Below are positions 1-7,508 of a stretch of 11,370 bases of DNA, piece by piece. Origin of the DNA: Actinomycetota bacterium (GTDB lineage Bacteria > Actinomycetota > Actinomycetes > Nanopelagicales > Nanopelagicaceae). The position numbers and the translations under genes were made by a program. Below the pieces are notes generated by a model that saw only the letters and a program-made list of their open reading frames with translations, was not told where the DNA came from and did no database searches. How positions within the stretch are numbered: position 1 is the first letter of the stretch; the number at the start of each line of letters is the position of its first letter. The stretch spans positions 1-11,370 of the forward strand of contig WLNN01000031.1 of the NCBI GenBank assembly GCA_009699765.1, in the 5' to 3' direction.

Positions 1-1934
1 GTTTGACCGCCCAGCTGAGTGATTACGCCGAGGACTGGGCCAGCAAGAGTCTCTGCATGAATCACTTCTAAAACATCTTCCAATGTAAGAGGCTCGAAAT
101 AGAGACGATCACTGGTGTCGTAATCTGTTGAAACCGTTTCGGGGTTGCAATTGATCATGACTGTCTCGTAATCAGCCTCTCGCAAGGTGAAAGCGGCGTG
201 AACACACGAGTAATCAAACTCAATCCCTTGACCGATACGGTTTGGACCTGAACCCAAAATAATTACAGCAGGTCTGGTACGCGGGCGCACCTCAGTCTCG
301 TCCTCGTAGCTCGAGTAATGATAGGGAGTATGCGCCTCAAACTCTGCAGCACAGGTATCAACAGTTTTGTAGACCGGATGCAGATTAAGATGATGGCGAG
401 CCTTACGGACATCTTCTTCATTAATCCCACGCAAATCTGCTATCTGCTTATCTGAAAAACCAAACGATTTAGCAAACTTGAGGGCATCTAAATTCAATTC
501 GCCTGGCTGAGCAATCTCTCGAGCTGCTTCATTAATATCCTGTAATTGCTTGAGATACCAGCGGTCAATTTTTGTGGCTGCATATATTGCTTCTATATCT
601 GCGCCAGCCCAAAGCGCGCGATGAACTTGTTGTAGTCGATACTCGGTAGGAATCCGCATTGCTTCTAGCAACTCACCAACGTTGATGGATGAAATATCGG
701 AAGGAAAGTTAAAAATTGCTTCTTTACGCTCGAGCGATCGTAGCGCTTTCATGAGTGCTTCCGGGAAAGAGCGCCCGATAGCCATAGCTTCGCCGACGCT
801 CTTCATTGTGGTGGTTAGTCCTGGATCTGCATCCTGAAATTTTTCGAAGGCAAAACGTGGCGCCTTCACAACAATGTAATCCAAGGTTGGTTCAAATGAA
901 GCCGGAGTAACCTTGGTAATATCATTCTTAATCTCATCAAGTGTGTATCCAATTGCGAGTTTGGTCGCAATCTTAGCTATTGGAAAGCCTGTAGCTTTTG
1001 AGGCTAGCGCAGATGAACGTGAGACGCGAGGGTTCATCTCAATAACAATAATTCGCCCATTATCAGGATTTACAGCGAATTGGATATTGCAACCACCCGT
1101 ATCAACGCCAACTTCACGGATAATGGAGATAGAAAGATTTCGAAGTCGTTGGTATTCGACATCGGTAAGAGTGAGTGCAGGTGCCACAGTTATTGAATCA
1201 CCAGTGTGGACGCCCATTGGATCGATATTCTCAATCGAACAAACGATAACCACGTTATCGACCTTATCCCGCATAACTTCAAGTTCGTACTCTTTCCAAC
1301 CGATGATTGATTCTTCTATGAGAACTTCTGAGGTGGGAGAATGTCGCAATCCTGCACCAGCGATTTGTTTTAGAGTCTCTTCATTAAAGGCAATTCCAGA
1401 ACCTAGGCCACCCATTGTGAAAGAAGGTCGAATGACGCAAGGGTAATTCAGAAGATTTGCAGCAGCTATAACTTCTTCAAGAGTGTGACAAATTATTGAT
1501 TTAGCGGATTCTCCCCCGACCTTCTCCACGATTGCACGGAAGAGTTCACGGTTTTCCCCTCGTTGAATGGCTTGCACGTCAGCTCCGATAAGGCGAACAT
1601 TGTGACGTTCAAGAATTCCCGCCTCATGCATTCCTATGGCAGCATTAAGTGCGGTTTGACCACCAAGAGTTGCAAGAACCGCATCCGGCTTTTCTTTGAT
1701 AATAATTCGCTCGATAAACTCAGGAGTTATCGGTTCAATGTACGTCGCATCAGCGAATTCAGGATCCGTCATGATTGTCGCCGGATTGGAATTAACAAGA
1801 ATAACTCTTATCCCCTCGGCCTTTAAAACTCGACAAGCTTGAGTTCCGGAATAATCAAATTCACATGCTTGTCCAATAACAATGGGCCCAGAGCCAATAA
1901 CAAGAACGCTCTTAATCGATGTATCTAAAGCCAT
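1..1934 (-). CDS. carB: Carbamoyl-phosphate synthase large subunit, N-terminal ~644 residues (3' end outside window)
   Basis: Makes carbamoyl phosphate from bicarbonate, two ATP and ammonia delivered by the CarA glutaminase, for pyrimidine and arginine synthesis in the cytoplasm. The frame reads without a stop from the ATG at 1932-1934 to the window edge. The N-terminus has [20 protein letters not shown] (residues 13-32) and [10 protein letters not shown] (48-57), followed by LGGQTALN, the ATP-grasp stretch TMGGLGSG and [18 protein letters not shown]. The second synthase half starts with [18 protein letters not shown] and [12 protein letters not shown], and the window ends just after its QLGGQT. 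The carboxyphosphate and oligomerisation domains are therefore present. Most of the second ATP-grasp domain and the allosteric domain are not visible, out of about 1,100 residues expected. The start overlaps the carA stop by one base (TAATG), and an AGGTGG lies about 10 nt upstream. The next operon genes, perhaps pyrD and pyrF, would lie beyond position 1. Confidence 0.97.
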   Translation of the reverse strand, partial: MALDTSIKSVLVIGSGPIVIGQACEFDYSGTQACRVLKAEGIRVILVNSNPATIMTDPEFADATYIEPITPEFIERIIIKEKPDAVLATLGGQTALNAAIGMHEAGILERHNVRLIGADVQAIQRGENRELFRAIVEKVGGESAKSIICHTLEEVIAAANLLNYPCVIRPSFTMGGLGSGIAFNEETLKQIAGAGLRHSPTSEVLIEESIIGWKEYELEVMRDKVDNVVIVCSIENIDPMGVHTGDSITVAPALTLTDVEYQRLRNLSISIIREVGVDTGGCNIQFAVNPDNGRIIVIEMNPRVSRSSALASKATGFPIAKIATKLAIGYTLDEIKNDITKVTPASFEPTLDYIVVKAPRFAFEKFQDADPGLTTTMKSVGEAMAIGRSFPEALMKALRSLERKEAIFNFPSDISSINVGELLEAMRIPTEYRLQQVHRALWAGADIEAIYAATKIDRWYLKQLQDINEAAREIAQPGELNLDALKFAKSFGFSDKQIADLRGINEEDVRKARHHLNLHPVYKTVDTCAAEFEAHTPYHYSSYEDETEVRPRTRPAVIILGSGPNRIGQGIEFDYSCVHAAFTLREADYETVMINCNPETVSTDYDTSDRLYFEPLTLEDVLEVIHAETLAGPVLGVITQLGGQ

Positions 1935-3061
1935 TACTGGGTCACCACCTTTCGTGGATATTTTTCCATCAAGGCAATGAAGCGATCGAACAAATAGCTT
2001 GCATCGTGTGGTCCAGCCGCAGCTTCAGGGTGGTATTGAACGCTAAATGCTCCGCGTTCTAAAAGTTCTAGACCCTCGACGACGCCGTCATTTAAGCAAA
2101 TATGAGTAACCTGTCCCGGTCCAAAGACCGTTGAAAAGACCGCATCAGTCGGAGCTTTCAGTGCAAAGCCATGATTATGCGCAGTAATTTCTACCTTGCC
2201 AGTATTTCGATCTAGTACTGGTTGATTAATTCCACGGTGACCAAATTGCAATTTATACGTTTCGAAACCAAGGGCCCTGCCCAAGATCTGATGACCGAAG
2301 CAGATGCCGAATACTGGTATTTCTTCAATCAAAATTTCACGAACTAGCGAGATGGTATCTGTCATTGTTGATGGATCGCCGGGGCCATTAGATAGAAAAA
2401 TACCATCTGGGTTATAGGAGAGAATTTCCTCTAGATTAGAGTTATAGGGCAGCACGTGAACTTCAATTCCGCGCTCAGCCATATTTCTGGGTGTTGCCGC
2501 TTTAATCCCCAAGTCGAGTGCGACTACGGTGAACTTCTTCTCTCCGATCGCAGGGACCAGATAGGGAACTTCAGTGGATACGTCCCCACAGAGATACGCA
2601 CCGGACATTGGATTTTGCTTTCGAACCTCAATAACCATCTCTTCTCGAGAAATTTCAGAATCCGAAAATATGCCAACTTTCATCGCCCCACGATCACGTA
2701 GATGTCGAGTGATAGCACGAGTATCAACTGCCGAAATCCCAACAATACCTTGGCGAATCAACTCTTCCTCAAGATCTGAGGTGCTTCGCCAATTACTTGT
2801 AATAGAAGAAGGATTTCGTACCACAAAGCCAGCCACCCAAATCTTTGAAGATTCGTTATCTTCAAGGTTGACACCGGTGTTTCCAATGTGAGGGGCGGTC
2901 ATAACGACAACTTGTTGGTGATATGAGGGGTCGGTCAATGTCTCTTGGTAGCCCGTCATTCCAGTTTGAAAAACCGCTTCACCAAAAGTTTTTCCTCGAG
3001 CGCCCCAAGAGCGCCCTTCGAAAATTCGTCCATCGTCAAGGACTAGGTATGCCTTACTCAT
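1934..3061 (-). CDS. carA: Carbamoyl-phosphate synthase small (glutaminase) subunit
   Basis: Hydrolyses glutamine and channels ammonia to CarB. The protein has 375 residues, the usual length. The N-terminal CPSase domain (about 1-150) has the typical [15 protein letters not shown] (26-40) and [13 protein letters not shown] (113-125). The C-terminal class I glutamine amidotransferase domain has NGPGDP (225-230), the nucleophile Cys254 in GICFGHQ, and His344 and Glu346 in [12 protein letters not shown], so the catalytic triad is intact. The ATG shares its A with the pyrC stop (TAATG), and the TAA stop overlaps the carB ATG in the same way. Translational coupling that keeps CarA and CarB in step is likely. 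The Shine-Dalgarno is weak (AAGG well upstream), which also fits coupling. Identification is secure. Confidence 0.98.
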   Translation of the reverse strand: MSKAYLVLDDGRIFEGRSWGARGKTFGEAVFQTGMTGYQETLTDPSYHQQVVVMTAPHIGNTGVNLEDNESSKIWVAGFVVRNPSSITSNWRSTSDLEEELIRQGIVGISAVDTRAITRHLRDRGAMKVGIFSDSEISREEMVIEVRKQNPMSGAYLCGDVSTEVPYLVPAIGEKKFTVVALDLGIKAATPRNMAERGIEVHVLPYNSNLEEILSYNPDGIFLSNGPGDPSTMTDTISLVREILIEEIPVFGICFGHQILGRALGFETYKLQFGHRGINQPVLDRNTGKVEITAHNHGFALKAPTDAVFSTVFGPGQVTHICLNDGVVEGLELLERGAFSVQYHPEAAAGPHDASYLFDRFIALMEKYPRKVVTQ

Positions 3062-4344
3062 TAGTTTCCGACCTTATGCGTTAGGTGCCCATTAAATAAC
3101 GTCGCCACTACAATTCCCTCAAACTCCATGCCGTGAAATGGTGTGTTCTTGCTCTTAGAGGCTAATTTTGCTCGGTCTACAACAAATTTGCCGCTTGGAT
3201 TGATTATTGCAATATGAGCAGGTTCCCCGACGGAGATTGTGCGTCCATGGTTGGAGTAACCACCAATTCTGGCGGGTGCAGAGCTCATAACTTCAGTAGC
3301 TCGTTGCCAAGAGATTCGGCCATTCTTTATAAGAGTCGTGTAAAGAATTGGAAATGCTGTTTCAAGACCGACCATACCGAATGCGGCGTTCTGCCACTCA
3401 CACTCTTTACTTTCAACTGGGTGTGGAGCGTGATCAGTACCAATAATGTCGATTGTTCCATCAACAAGTGCTTCACGAAGTGCTTCGATATCAGATTGCG
3501 TACGCAATGGAGGATTAACTTTGTAAATTGGGTCGTAACTGTTGGCTGATTCATCAGTAAGTAGTAAGTGATGCGGTGTGACTTCCGCAGTAACCTTCAT
3601 GCCTTGTGACTTTGCCCAACGAATTATTTCAACTCCACCCTTTGTAGTCACGTGGCATATATGCAATCTAGAGCCAACCATATTTGCCAGAAGAATATCT
3701 CTAGCGATAATTGCTTCCTCCGCGACCGCCGGCCATCCCTTTAGACCTAAGGTCGAGGCCACTGCACCTTCATTCATCTGAGCCCCTTCGGTGAGGCGAG
3801 GATCTTGTGCATGTTGGGCAATTACTCCATCAAATTGTTTAACGTATTCGAGAGCTCGACGCATCATCAATGGGTCGGAGACGCAATTTCCATCATCGCT
3901 AAAAACTCGAACTTTCGCATTTGAATGCGCCATTGAACCAAGATCTGCTAACTCGTGGCCTTCGAGTCCTTTTGTTACCGCACCGATAGGAAATACATCA
4001 ACGAGTCCTACACTCTTTCCTATCGCTAATACTTGTTCCACGATTGCTGATGTATCAGCTACGGGCAACGTGTTGGCCATCGCACTTACTGCGACGTATC
4101 CACCGCGCGCGGCAGCCAACGAACCGGTAGCGATCGTCTCTGAATTCTCGCGACCTGGTTCGCGAAGATGAGTGTGTAGATCTACAAACCCAGGGAGGAT
4201 TACAAACCCCGTCGCGTCAATAATCTCTGTACTAACTGATTCGATATTTGTAGCGATTTCAGAGATGAGTCCATCGGTGATGAGGATATCCATCTTCGTT
4301 TCACCGAGAATCGATCCACCTTTAATAAGAATCTTCTTAACCAT
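3061..4344 (-). CDS. pyrC: Dihydroorotase, type I
   Basis: Cyclises N-carbamoyl-L-aspartate to dihydroorotate, the third step of pyrimidine synthesis. The 427-residue length fits the type I (Bacillus/Aquifex-like) class rather than the roughly 350-residue E. coli type. Visible metal-site motifs of the amidohydrolase barrel are [10 protein letters not shown] (55-64; His57, His59), FSDDG (148-152; Asp150/Asp151, where type I enzymes use an aspartate bridge instead of a carboxylated lysine), His178 in AQHAQD, His231 in HICHVTT, and Asp304 in GTDHAPH. AMANT (88-92) replaces the more common xMPNT, which I believe is usual in actinobacterial copies. The start overlaps the end of pyrB by 8 nt (ATGGTTAA), with AGGAG 7 nt upstream of the ATG. 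The stop overlaps the carA start by one base. Confidence 0.97.
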   Translation of the reverse strand: MVKKILIKGGSILGETKMDILITDGLISEIATNIESVSTEIIDATGFVILPGFVDLHTHLREPGRENSETIATGSLAAARGGYVAVSAMANTLPVADTSAIVEQVLAIGKSVGLVDVFPIGAVTKGLEGHELADLGSMAHSNAKVRVFSDDGNCVSDPLMMRRALEYVKQFDGVIAQHAQDPRLTEGAQMNEGAVASTLGLKGWPAVAEEAIIARDILLANMVGSRLHICHVTTKGGVEIIRWAKSQGMKVTAEVTPHHLLLTDESANSYDPIYKVNPPLRTQSDIEALREALVDGTIDIIGTDHAPHPVESKECEWQNAAFGMVGLETAFPILYTTLIKNGRISWQRATEVMSSAPARIGGYSNHGRTISVGEPAHIAIINPSGKFVVDRAKLASKSKNTPFHGMEFEGIVVATLFNGHLTHKVGN

Positions 4345-5281
4345 TTACTAGCTCCTGACTTCCTGCGATAAAGAGATAGAGAATTGCCATGCGTATCGAT
4401 ACGCCATTTGCCACCTGTTCTACAACAACTGATTGCGCACTGTCAGCCACTTCTGCACTGATTTCTAGACCGCGATTCATAGGACCGGGATGCATCAATA
4501 TTGAACCACTCTTAGTGAGTGCTAGACGCTCAGAATTGATTCCGAAAAGTGTTGAATATTCACGGTCTGATGGAAAGTAGAGATCGCTCATTCGCTCTTG
4601 CTGTATTCGTAGCATGATAATCGCATCTACCGTTGGTAAGACCGAATTGAAATCATACGAAATCTTTACCGGCCAAGCTTGAACTTCATGTGGCAGCAGT
4701 GTGGGAGGGGCAACTAAAACAACCTCAGCTCCGAGTTTAGTAAGGAGTAGAACATTCGAACGAGCAACTCTTGAATGCAAGATGTCACCGACAATTGCTA
4801 CACGCAAACCTTTGAGATCGCCCTTACCTCCTGCTAGATGTTTGCGAATTGTGTATGCATCCAATAAGGCTTGCGAAGGGTGCTCGTGCGTTCCATCTCC
4901 AGCATTAATTACCGTTCCATTCATCCAACGTCCCTGTGCCAGACGATGAGCCGCACCTGATGCTGGGTGACGAATTACAACTGCGTCCGCGCCAAGTGCT
5001 TGCAGAGTCTGTGCAGTATCTTTTAGGGATTCACCTTTGCTAATGCTTGATCCCTTTGCCGTGAAGTTAATAACATCTGCGGATAGACGTTTAGCTGCGG
5101 CCTCGAAGGATATTCTTGTACGCGTTGAATCTTCTGCAAAGAGATTTACGACTGTCTTTCCACGTAAAGTTGGTAACTTTTTTACTGGTCCTTCTGAGAC
5201 TCGTGCCATTTCGTTTGCGGTATCAAGAATAGTAATTGCAAAATCCTTGTCGAGATCGTTGATGGAGAGCAAGTGCTTCAT
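4337..5281 (-). CDS. pyrB: Aspartate carbamoyltransferase catalytic subunit
   Basis: Transfers the carbamoyl group from carbamoyl phosphate to aspartate, the committed step of pyrimidine synthesis. The 314-residue length is standard. The carbamoyl-phosphate site is shown by STRTR (52-56), SKGESLKD (81-88), HPASGAAH (105-112) and [10 protein letters not shown] (132-141). The aspartate-binding half has MLRIQQER (223-230) and MHPGPMNRG (263-271). No pyrI regulatory-chain gene is present in the window, so allosteric control of the E. coli type is not expected and PyrR control is the likely alternative. The ATG overlaps the pyrR stop by one base (TAATG) and is preceded by a good AAGGAG about 10 nt upstream. 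The end overlaps pyrC by 8 nt. Confidence 0.98.
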   Translation of the reverse strand: MKHLLSINDLDKDFAITILDTANEMARVSEGPVKKLPTLRGKTVVNLFAEDSTRTRISFEAAAKRLSADVINFTAKGSSISKGESLKDTAQTLQALGADAVVIRHPASGAAHRLAQGRWMNGTVINAGDGTHEHPSQALLDAYTIRKHLAGGKGDLKGLRVAIVGDILHSRVARSNVLLLTKLGAEVVLVAPPTLLPHEVQAWPVKISYDFNSVLPTVDAIIMLRIQQERMSDLYFPSDREYSTLFGINSERLALTKSGSILMHPGPMNRGLEISAEVADSAQSVVVEQVANGVSIRMAILYLFIAGSQELVNG

Positions 5282-5814
5282 TATGAATTCTCTCCTTCAA
5301 TTAAGACTTCGTCTCTTCCGTCATGCTCCAATAAATGCACTTTGACGCTCTGACTCTTCGATGTCGGAAGATTCTTTCCTACGAAGTCAGCTTTTATTGG
5401 AAGTTCCCTATGGCCACGATCGACCAATACCGCTAGCTGTACGCGCTCGGGTCTTCCAACCTCTCCAAGTGCATCAAGAGCAGAACGAATTGTCCTGCCA
5501 GAAAAGAGCACATCATCAACAAGCACAACAGTTCGACCTTCGATACCTATTGATGGAATAACCGTTTCCATCAAAGCTCGCGGTGCGCGAAGTCTCAGGT
5601 CATCTCTATGCAAGGTGATATCAAGTGTTCCAACTTGGACCGGTACGCCCTCAATGCCTTCGATAATCTTTGCAAGACGGTAGCCCAGATGGGCACCACG
5701 AGTGGGAATACCCAAAATAGTGATTGATGTTGATCCAGAATTTCGCTCAAGAATCTCATGCGAGATCCGAGTCAATGCACGTGATATATCGGCATCTGTA
5801 AGAGCAGCGCTCAT
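5281..5814 (-). CDS. pyrR: PyrR, pyrimidine operon RNA-binding regulator / uracil phosphoribosyltransferase
   Basis: UMP/UTP-responsive regulator that binds the leader of pyr mRNA; many members also convert uracil and PRPP to UMP. From the ATG at 5812-5814 the protein is 177 residues, normal for PyrR. The PRPP loop is [12 protein letters not shown] (97-108), and other family stretches are [14 protein letters not shown] (35-48) and [19 protein letters not shown] (130-148). The frame stays open upstream to 6129, which would give 282 residues. That extension has no PyrR resemblance, crosses the regulatory leader and runs into bldD, so the 5814 start was chosen. It has a strong AAGGAG 6 nt upstream. 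It is first in the pyr operon, divergent from bldD, and carries its own putative RNA target in the leader. Confidence 0.97.
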   Translation of the reverse strand: MSAALTDADISRALTRISHEILERNSGSTSITILGIPTRGAHLGYRLAKIIEGIEGVPVQVGTLDITLHRDDLRLRAPRALMETVIPSIGIEGRTVVLVDDVLFSGRTIRSALDALGEVGRPERVQLAVLVDRGHRELPIKADFVGKNLPTSKSQSVKVHLLEHDGRDEVLIEGENS

Positions 5815-5826
5815 GTACTTCTCCTT
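5815..5826 (-). promoter_or_regulatory. Ribosome binding site that fixes the pyrR start
   Basis: Read on the minus strand, AAGGAG (5821-5826) lies 6 nt before the ATG at 5814. It is one of the best Shine-Dalgarno matches in the window. It supports the 177-residue PyrR start over the longer open frame. It begins one nucleotide beyond the 3' base of the PyrR-binding hairpin, so protein bound there would block the ribosome. Confidence 0.85.
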
Positions 5827-5827
5827 T

Positions 5828-5845
5828 CCTGCCTCTCTGGACAGG
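5828..5845 (-). promoter_or_regulatory. PyrR-binding RNA hairpin in the pyrR leader
   Basis: The transcript reads CCUGUCCAGAGAGGCAGG. A CCUG/CAGG lower stem encloses UCC-AGAGA-GG, so a CC/GG upper stem with an AGAGA loop can form. The core UCCAGAGAGGC is the conserved PyrR recognition sequence known from Bacillus pyr attenuators and from mycobacterial pyrR leaders. There is no U-run terminator between this hairpin and pyrR. The Shine-Dalgarno follows after one nucleotide. The arrangement therefore points to translational repression, as described for Mycobacterium smegmatis, rather than to transcription attenuation. The mechanism is inferred; the motif match is direct. Confidence 0.85.
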
Positions 5846-5870
5846 TCGTTAAAGGAACGTGGCCGTACTT

Positions 5871-5883
5871 TACCACTGAGTCG
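5871..5883. promoter_or_regulatory. Imperfect BldD-box-like sequence
   Basis: TACCACTGAGTCG matches 7 of 9 fixed positions of the Streptomyces BldD operator pattern TnACnC(A/T)GnGTnA as I recall it. It lies in the transcribed pyrR leader and upstream of the proposed bldD promoter. Such a match can easily arise by chance in 160 bp, so this is only a candidate for autoregulation or for BldD input into pyr expression. Confidence 0.2.
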
Positions 5884-5897
5884 AAGATGCCTGTGGA

Positions 5898-5927
5898 TGG
5901 ACATAACGCCGGATTCGCACTTCCAAT
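5898..5927 (+). promoter_or_regulatory. Candidate promoter of bldD
   Basis: On the plus strand, TGGACA (5898-5903) resembles a -35 box and TCCAAT (5922-5927) a weak -10, 18 nt apart. The -10 lacks the conserved A at its second position. A neighbouring TAACGT (5927-5932) fits TANNNT but has no partner box at normal distance. Either choice places the bldD -10 against the proposed pyr -10 on the other strand, so the two promoters would compete. Confidence 0.22.
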
Positions 5928-5956
5928 AACGTATCCACCCCGCTCGCCCCAGCCAA
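5928..5956 (-). promoter_or_regulatory. Candidate promoter of the pyr operon
   Basis: On the minus strand, TTGGCT (5951-5956) and TACGTT (5928-5933) are separated by exactly 17 nt. They match an actinobacterial vegetative promoter loosely: TTG at the -35 and TANNNT at the -10. The start site would lie near 5920, giving a leader of about 105 nt with the PyrR hairpin at its end. The elements are degenerate, so this is a candidate only. TAAAGT on the same strand, nearer pyrR, is an alternative -10 without a recognisable -35. Confidence 0.35.
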
Positions 5957-5961
5957 GCGGG
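5939..5961. repeat. GC-rich inverted repeat next to the bldD ribosome binding site
   Basis: CCCGCT (5939-5944) and AGCGGG (5956-5961) are perfectly complementary around an 11-nt spacer. In the bldD transcript this would form a 6-bp stem ending 4 nt before the Shine-Dalgarno. On the other strand it overlaps the proposed pyr -35 region. No U-run follows it in either direction, so it is not a standard terminator. It could be an operator or a 5' UTR hairpin, and its function is unknown. Confidence 0.5.
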
Positions 5962-5965
5962 ATAA

Positions 5966-5977
5966 AGAGGAGTCTCT
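5966..5977 (+). promoter_or_regulatory. Ribosome binding site of bldD
   Basis: AGAGGAG (5966-5972) precedes the ATG at 5978 by 5 nt. It supports this start, which also aligns with the expected N-terminus of the BldD helix-turn-helix domain. Confidence 0.8.
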
Positions 5978-6457
5978 ATGAGTACAAGTACTATTGAAAT
6001 TAGATGCGCCGGCCTTTTGCGGGATTTGCGGCGTAAAAGGGGGCTCACTCTCGATGATTTCGAGAAATTGAGTATGGGCAAGGTTAAGGCGGTAGTTCTC
6101 GGCTCATACGAACGTGGAACTAGAGCCATTTCTCTTGCAAGGCTAGAACAACTGTGCCAAATATACGAAGTCCCTATTCAGTACTTCTTCACTGAGGCGA
6201 CGATTTCCCATGCTCAGAAGAACGAGAGATTGATCTTTGATGTTCGGCGAGTTAATCGTCTTCAAGATTTAGCGGAACCGCTTTTGAATGTACGGAAGTA
6301 TCTCTCTCTTATTGTTCAAAAACGTTCAGATTGGAATGGTGAAATAATTTCTATCCGAAAGAGTGACAATGAGAATCTCACTTTGATTAGTAACCTAGAC
6401 CTCGATGAGCTTTACAACCTTATGAAATTGAACGGCTTTCTCTTTAAAGCTGTTTAA
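5978..6457 (+). CDS. bldD: BldD-like transcriptional regulator (XRE helix-turn-helix plus c-di-GMP-binding C-terminal domain)
   Basis: DNA-binding regulator of 159 residues; Streptomyces BldD has about 167. The N-terminal XRE helix-turn-helix (about 8-72) holds [20 protein letters not shown] (37-56), very close to KAVVVGSYERGDRAVTVQRL of Streptomyces BldD as I recall it. The C-terminal domain (about 84-155) keeps the RxD-x8-RxxD signature as Arg116, Asp118, Arg127 and Asp130. In Streptomyces this motif binds tetrameric c-di-GMP and drives dimerisation. It is the only plus-strand gene in the window, divergent from pyrR and convergent with nusB, with 14 nt between stop codons. The location between nusB and pyrR matches my memory of Streptomyces. 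Targets here are unknown. The developmental role known from Streptomyces should not be assumed. Confidence 0.93.
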   Translation: MSTSTIEIRCAGLLRDLRRKRGLTLDDFEKLSMGKVKAVVLGSYERGTRAISLARLEQLCQIYEVPIQYFFTEATISHAQKNERLIFDVRRVNRLQDLAEPLLNVRKYLSLIVQKRSDWNGEIISIRKSDNENLTLISNLDLDELYNLMKLNGFLFKAV

Positions 6458-6471
6458 GCTGGAGAGGAGAA

Positions 6472-6894
6472 TCAACGGGCGATTGAATCCTTTATCGATG
6501 CAATCTTTCCTAGTAGGCCATGGATAAAGGCTGCCGAATCATCGGTGGATAAATCCTTCGCTAATGTAATTGCCTCATCGATGGCAATGGAATCATCTAG
6601 TTCTTCGCTCCATACGATTTCATAGATTCCAAGTCGCAAGATATTACGATCTACCGCTGCTAACCGATCCATATCCCAGCCCTGCGCATATGTAGTAATG
6701 AGTTCGTCAATCTTGCGCTTATTGGTGCTAACACCAGAAATCAACTCGCGAGTGAAATCTCGAATTGGACGTGCATCAGGACCTTCTTCTATGACTTCGC
6801 GTGAATCTAAAATTCCTTGCGCATCCTTGTCGCGGATATCGGCTTCGTAAAGAATATCTAAAGCTTGCTTACGCGCTTTACTGCGAGCACTCAC
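6472..6894 (-). CDS. nusB: Transcription antitermination factor NusB
   Basis: Binds boxA RNA with NusE (S10) and supports antitermination of rRNA transcription. The protein is 140 residues and all-helical. It opens with SARSKARKQALDILYEADI (2-20) and has the family stretch MDRLAAVDRNILRLGIYEI (about 74-92) and the SIAIDEAITLAKDLSTDDSA region with the typical F(I/V)HGLLGKI ending. The start codon is GTG (6892-6894) and shares its G with the efp stop (TAGTG). There is no convincing Shine-Dalgarno and no usable ATG nearby, so translation probably depends on ribosomes finishing efp. The gene ends 14 nt from the bldD stop on the opposite strand, with no room for a separate terminator. Confidence 0.96.
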   Translation of the reverse strand: MSARSKARKQALDILYEADIRDKDAQGILDSREVIEEGPDARPIRDFTRELISGVSTNKRKIDELITTYAQGWDMDRLAAVDRNILRLGIYEIVWSEELDDSIAIDEAITLAKDLSTDDSAAFIHGLLGKIASIKDSIAR

Positions 6895-7454
6895 TAGTTA
6901 GCGCGGCCCTGATACGAACCATCACGCGTATCGACCATAACAACTTCGTCCTGCTTGATAAACAGCGGAACTTGAATCTGAATGCCGGTCTCAACCGTTG
7001 CTGGCTTTGTTCCACCAGAAGAGCGATCGCCTTGCAATCCTGGCTCTGTGTATGTAATTTTCAAAGCCACAGAAGCTGGTAATTCAATAAAGAGTGGATT
7101 GCCTTCATGGATTGCGACAATGGCACCAGTATTTTCGAGCATGTAATTTGCTGCATCGGAGACAGTAGCCTCAGAGATATTCATCTGATCAAAATTGACA
7201 TCATCCATGAAGACGAAATCATCGCCTTCTTTGTATAGGAATGTCATTTCGCGCTTTTCAACGACCGCTGTCTCTACCTTTACGCCAGCATTGAAGGTGC
7301 GATCAATTACTTTGCCGCTAAGTACTTGCTTAAGCTTCGTTCGAACGAAAGCAGGGCCTTTGCCTGGCTTCACATGTTGGAACTCAACGACTGTCCATAG
7401 CTGGCCTTCAATATCGAGCACCATGCCATTTTTTAGATCATTCGTTGTTGCCAT
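6894..7454 (-). CDS. efp: Translation elongation factor P (PGKGP-loop type)
   Basis: Enters the ribosomal E site and relieves stalling at polyproline stretches. The 186 residues cover the KOW-like N-terminal domain and two OB domains, with the C-terminal signature stretch around [21 protein letters not shown]. The tip of domain I reads KPGKGPAF (29-36), with Lys32 as the tip residue inside PGKGP. This loop defines an actinobacterial subfamily reported to work without post-translational modification. No epmA, epmB or ymfI-like modification gene is in the window. GGAG (7461-7464) lies 6 nt before the ATG. A 54-nt gap separates it from aroQ, one of the larger gaps in the aro-nusB cluster, so efp may have an internal promoter. 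The stop overlaps the nusB GTG. Confidence 0.97.
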   Translation of the reverse strand: MATTNDLKNGMVLDIEGQLWTVVEFQHVKPGKGPAFVRTKLKQVLSGKVIDRTFNAGVKVETAVVEKREMTFLYKEGDDFVFMDDVNFDQMNISEATVSDAANYMLENTGAIVAIHEGNPLFIELPASVALKITYTEPGLQGDRSSGGTKPATVETGIQIQVPLFIKQDEVVMVDTRDGSYQGRAN

Positions 7455-7474
7455 GATTTACTCCAGTTCAATTT

Positions 7475-7489
7475 TCCTGAGGTTCAGGA
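7475..7489. repeat. Short perfect palindrome in the efp leader
   Basis: TCCTGAGGTTCAGGA is two 6-nt inverted arms around GGT, located 20 nt upstream of the efp ATG and 10 nt upstream of its Shine-Dalgarno. In the efp mRNA it could form a 6-bp stem with a 3-nt loop. No U-run follows, so it is unlikely to terminate the aro transcripts. A small operator or an mRNA hairpin are both possible, and chance is not excluded. Confidence 0.4.
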
Positions 7490-7500
7490 GACAAGCGGTG

Positions 7501-7506
7501 AGTTTA
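7501..7506 (-). promoter_or_regulatory. Possible -10 box for an efp promoter
   Basis: The minus strand reads TAAACT, which fits the actinobacterial TANNNT pattern. It sits in the aroQ-efp gap, just after the aroQ stop. I see no good -35 box 16-19 nt upstream, so this is weak. If real, transcription would start just before the palindrome in the efp leader. Confidence 0.2.
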
Positions 7507-7508
7507 CC

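Noticed and set aside
913..1446. Plus-strand open frame of 177 codons
   Set aside because: It lies wholly antisense to carB, whose frame is intact and strongly conserved. The predicted protein is Ser/Thr/Arg-rich with no family resemblance.
1563..1826. Plus-strand open frame of 87 codons
   Set aside because: Antisense shadow of the carB N-terminus, with no ribosome binding site or family resemblance.
3791..4171. Plus-strand open frame of 126 codons
   Set aside because: Antisense to pyrC, whose catalytic motifs explain this DNA.
5815..6129. N-terminal extension of PyrR by 105 residues
   Set aside because: No Shine-Dalgarno, no family resemblance, crosses the PyrR hairpin and overlaps bldD on the other strand. 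The 177-residue form matches family length and has a strong SD.
6458..6471. Bidirectional terminator between bldD and nusB
   Set aside because: Only 14 nt separate the stop codons, and they hold a purine-rich run (GCTGGAGAGGAGAA) with no hairpin or U-run.
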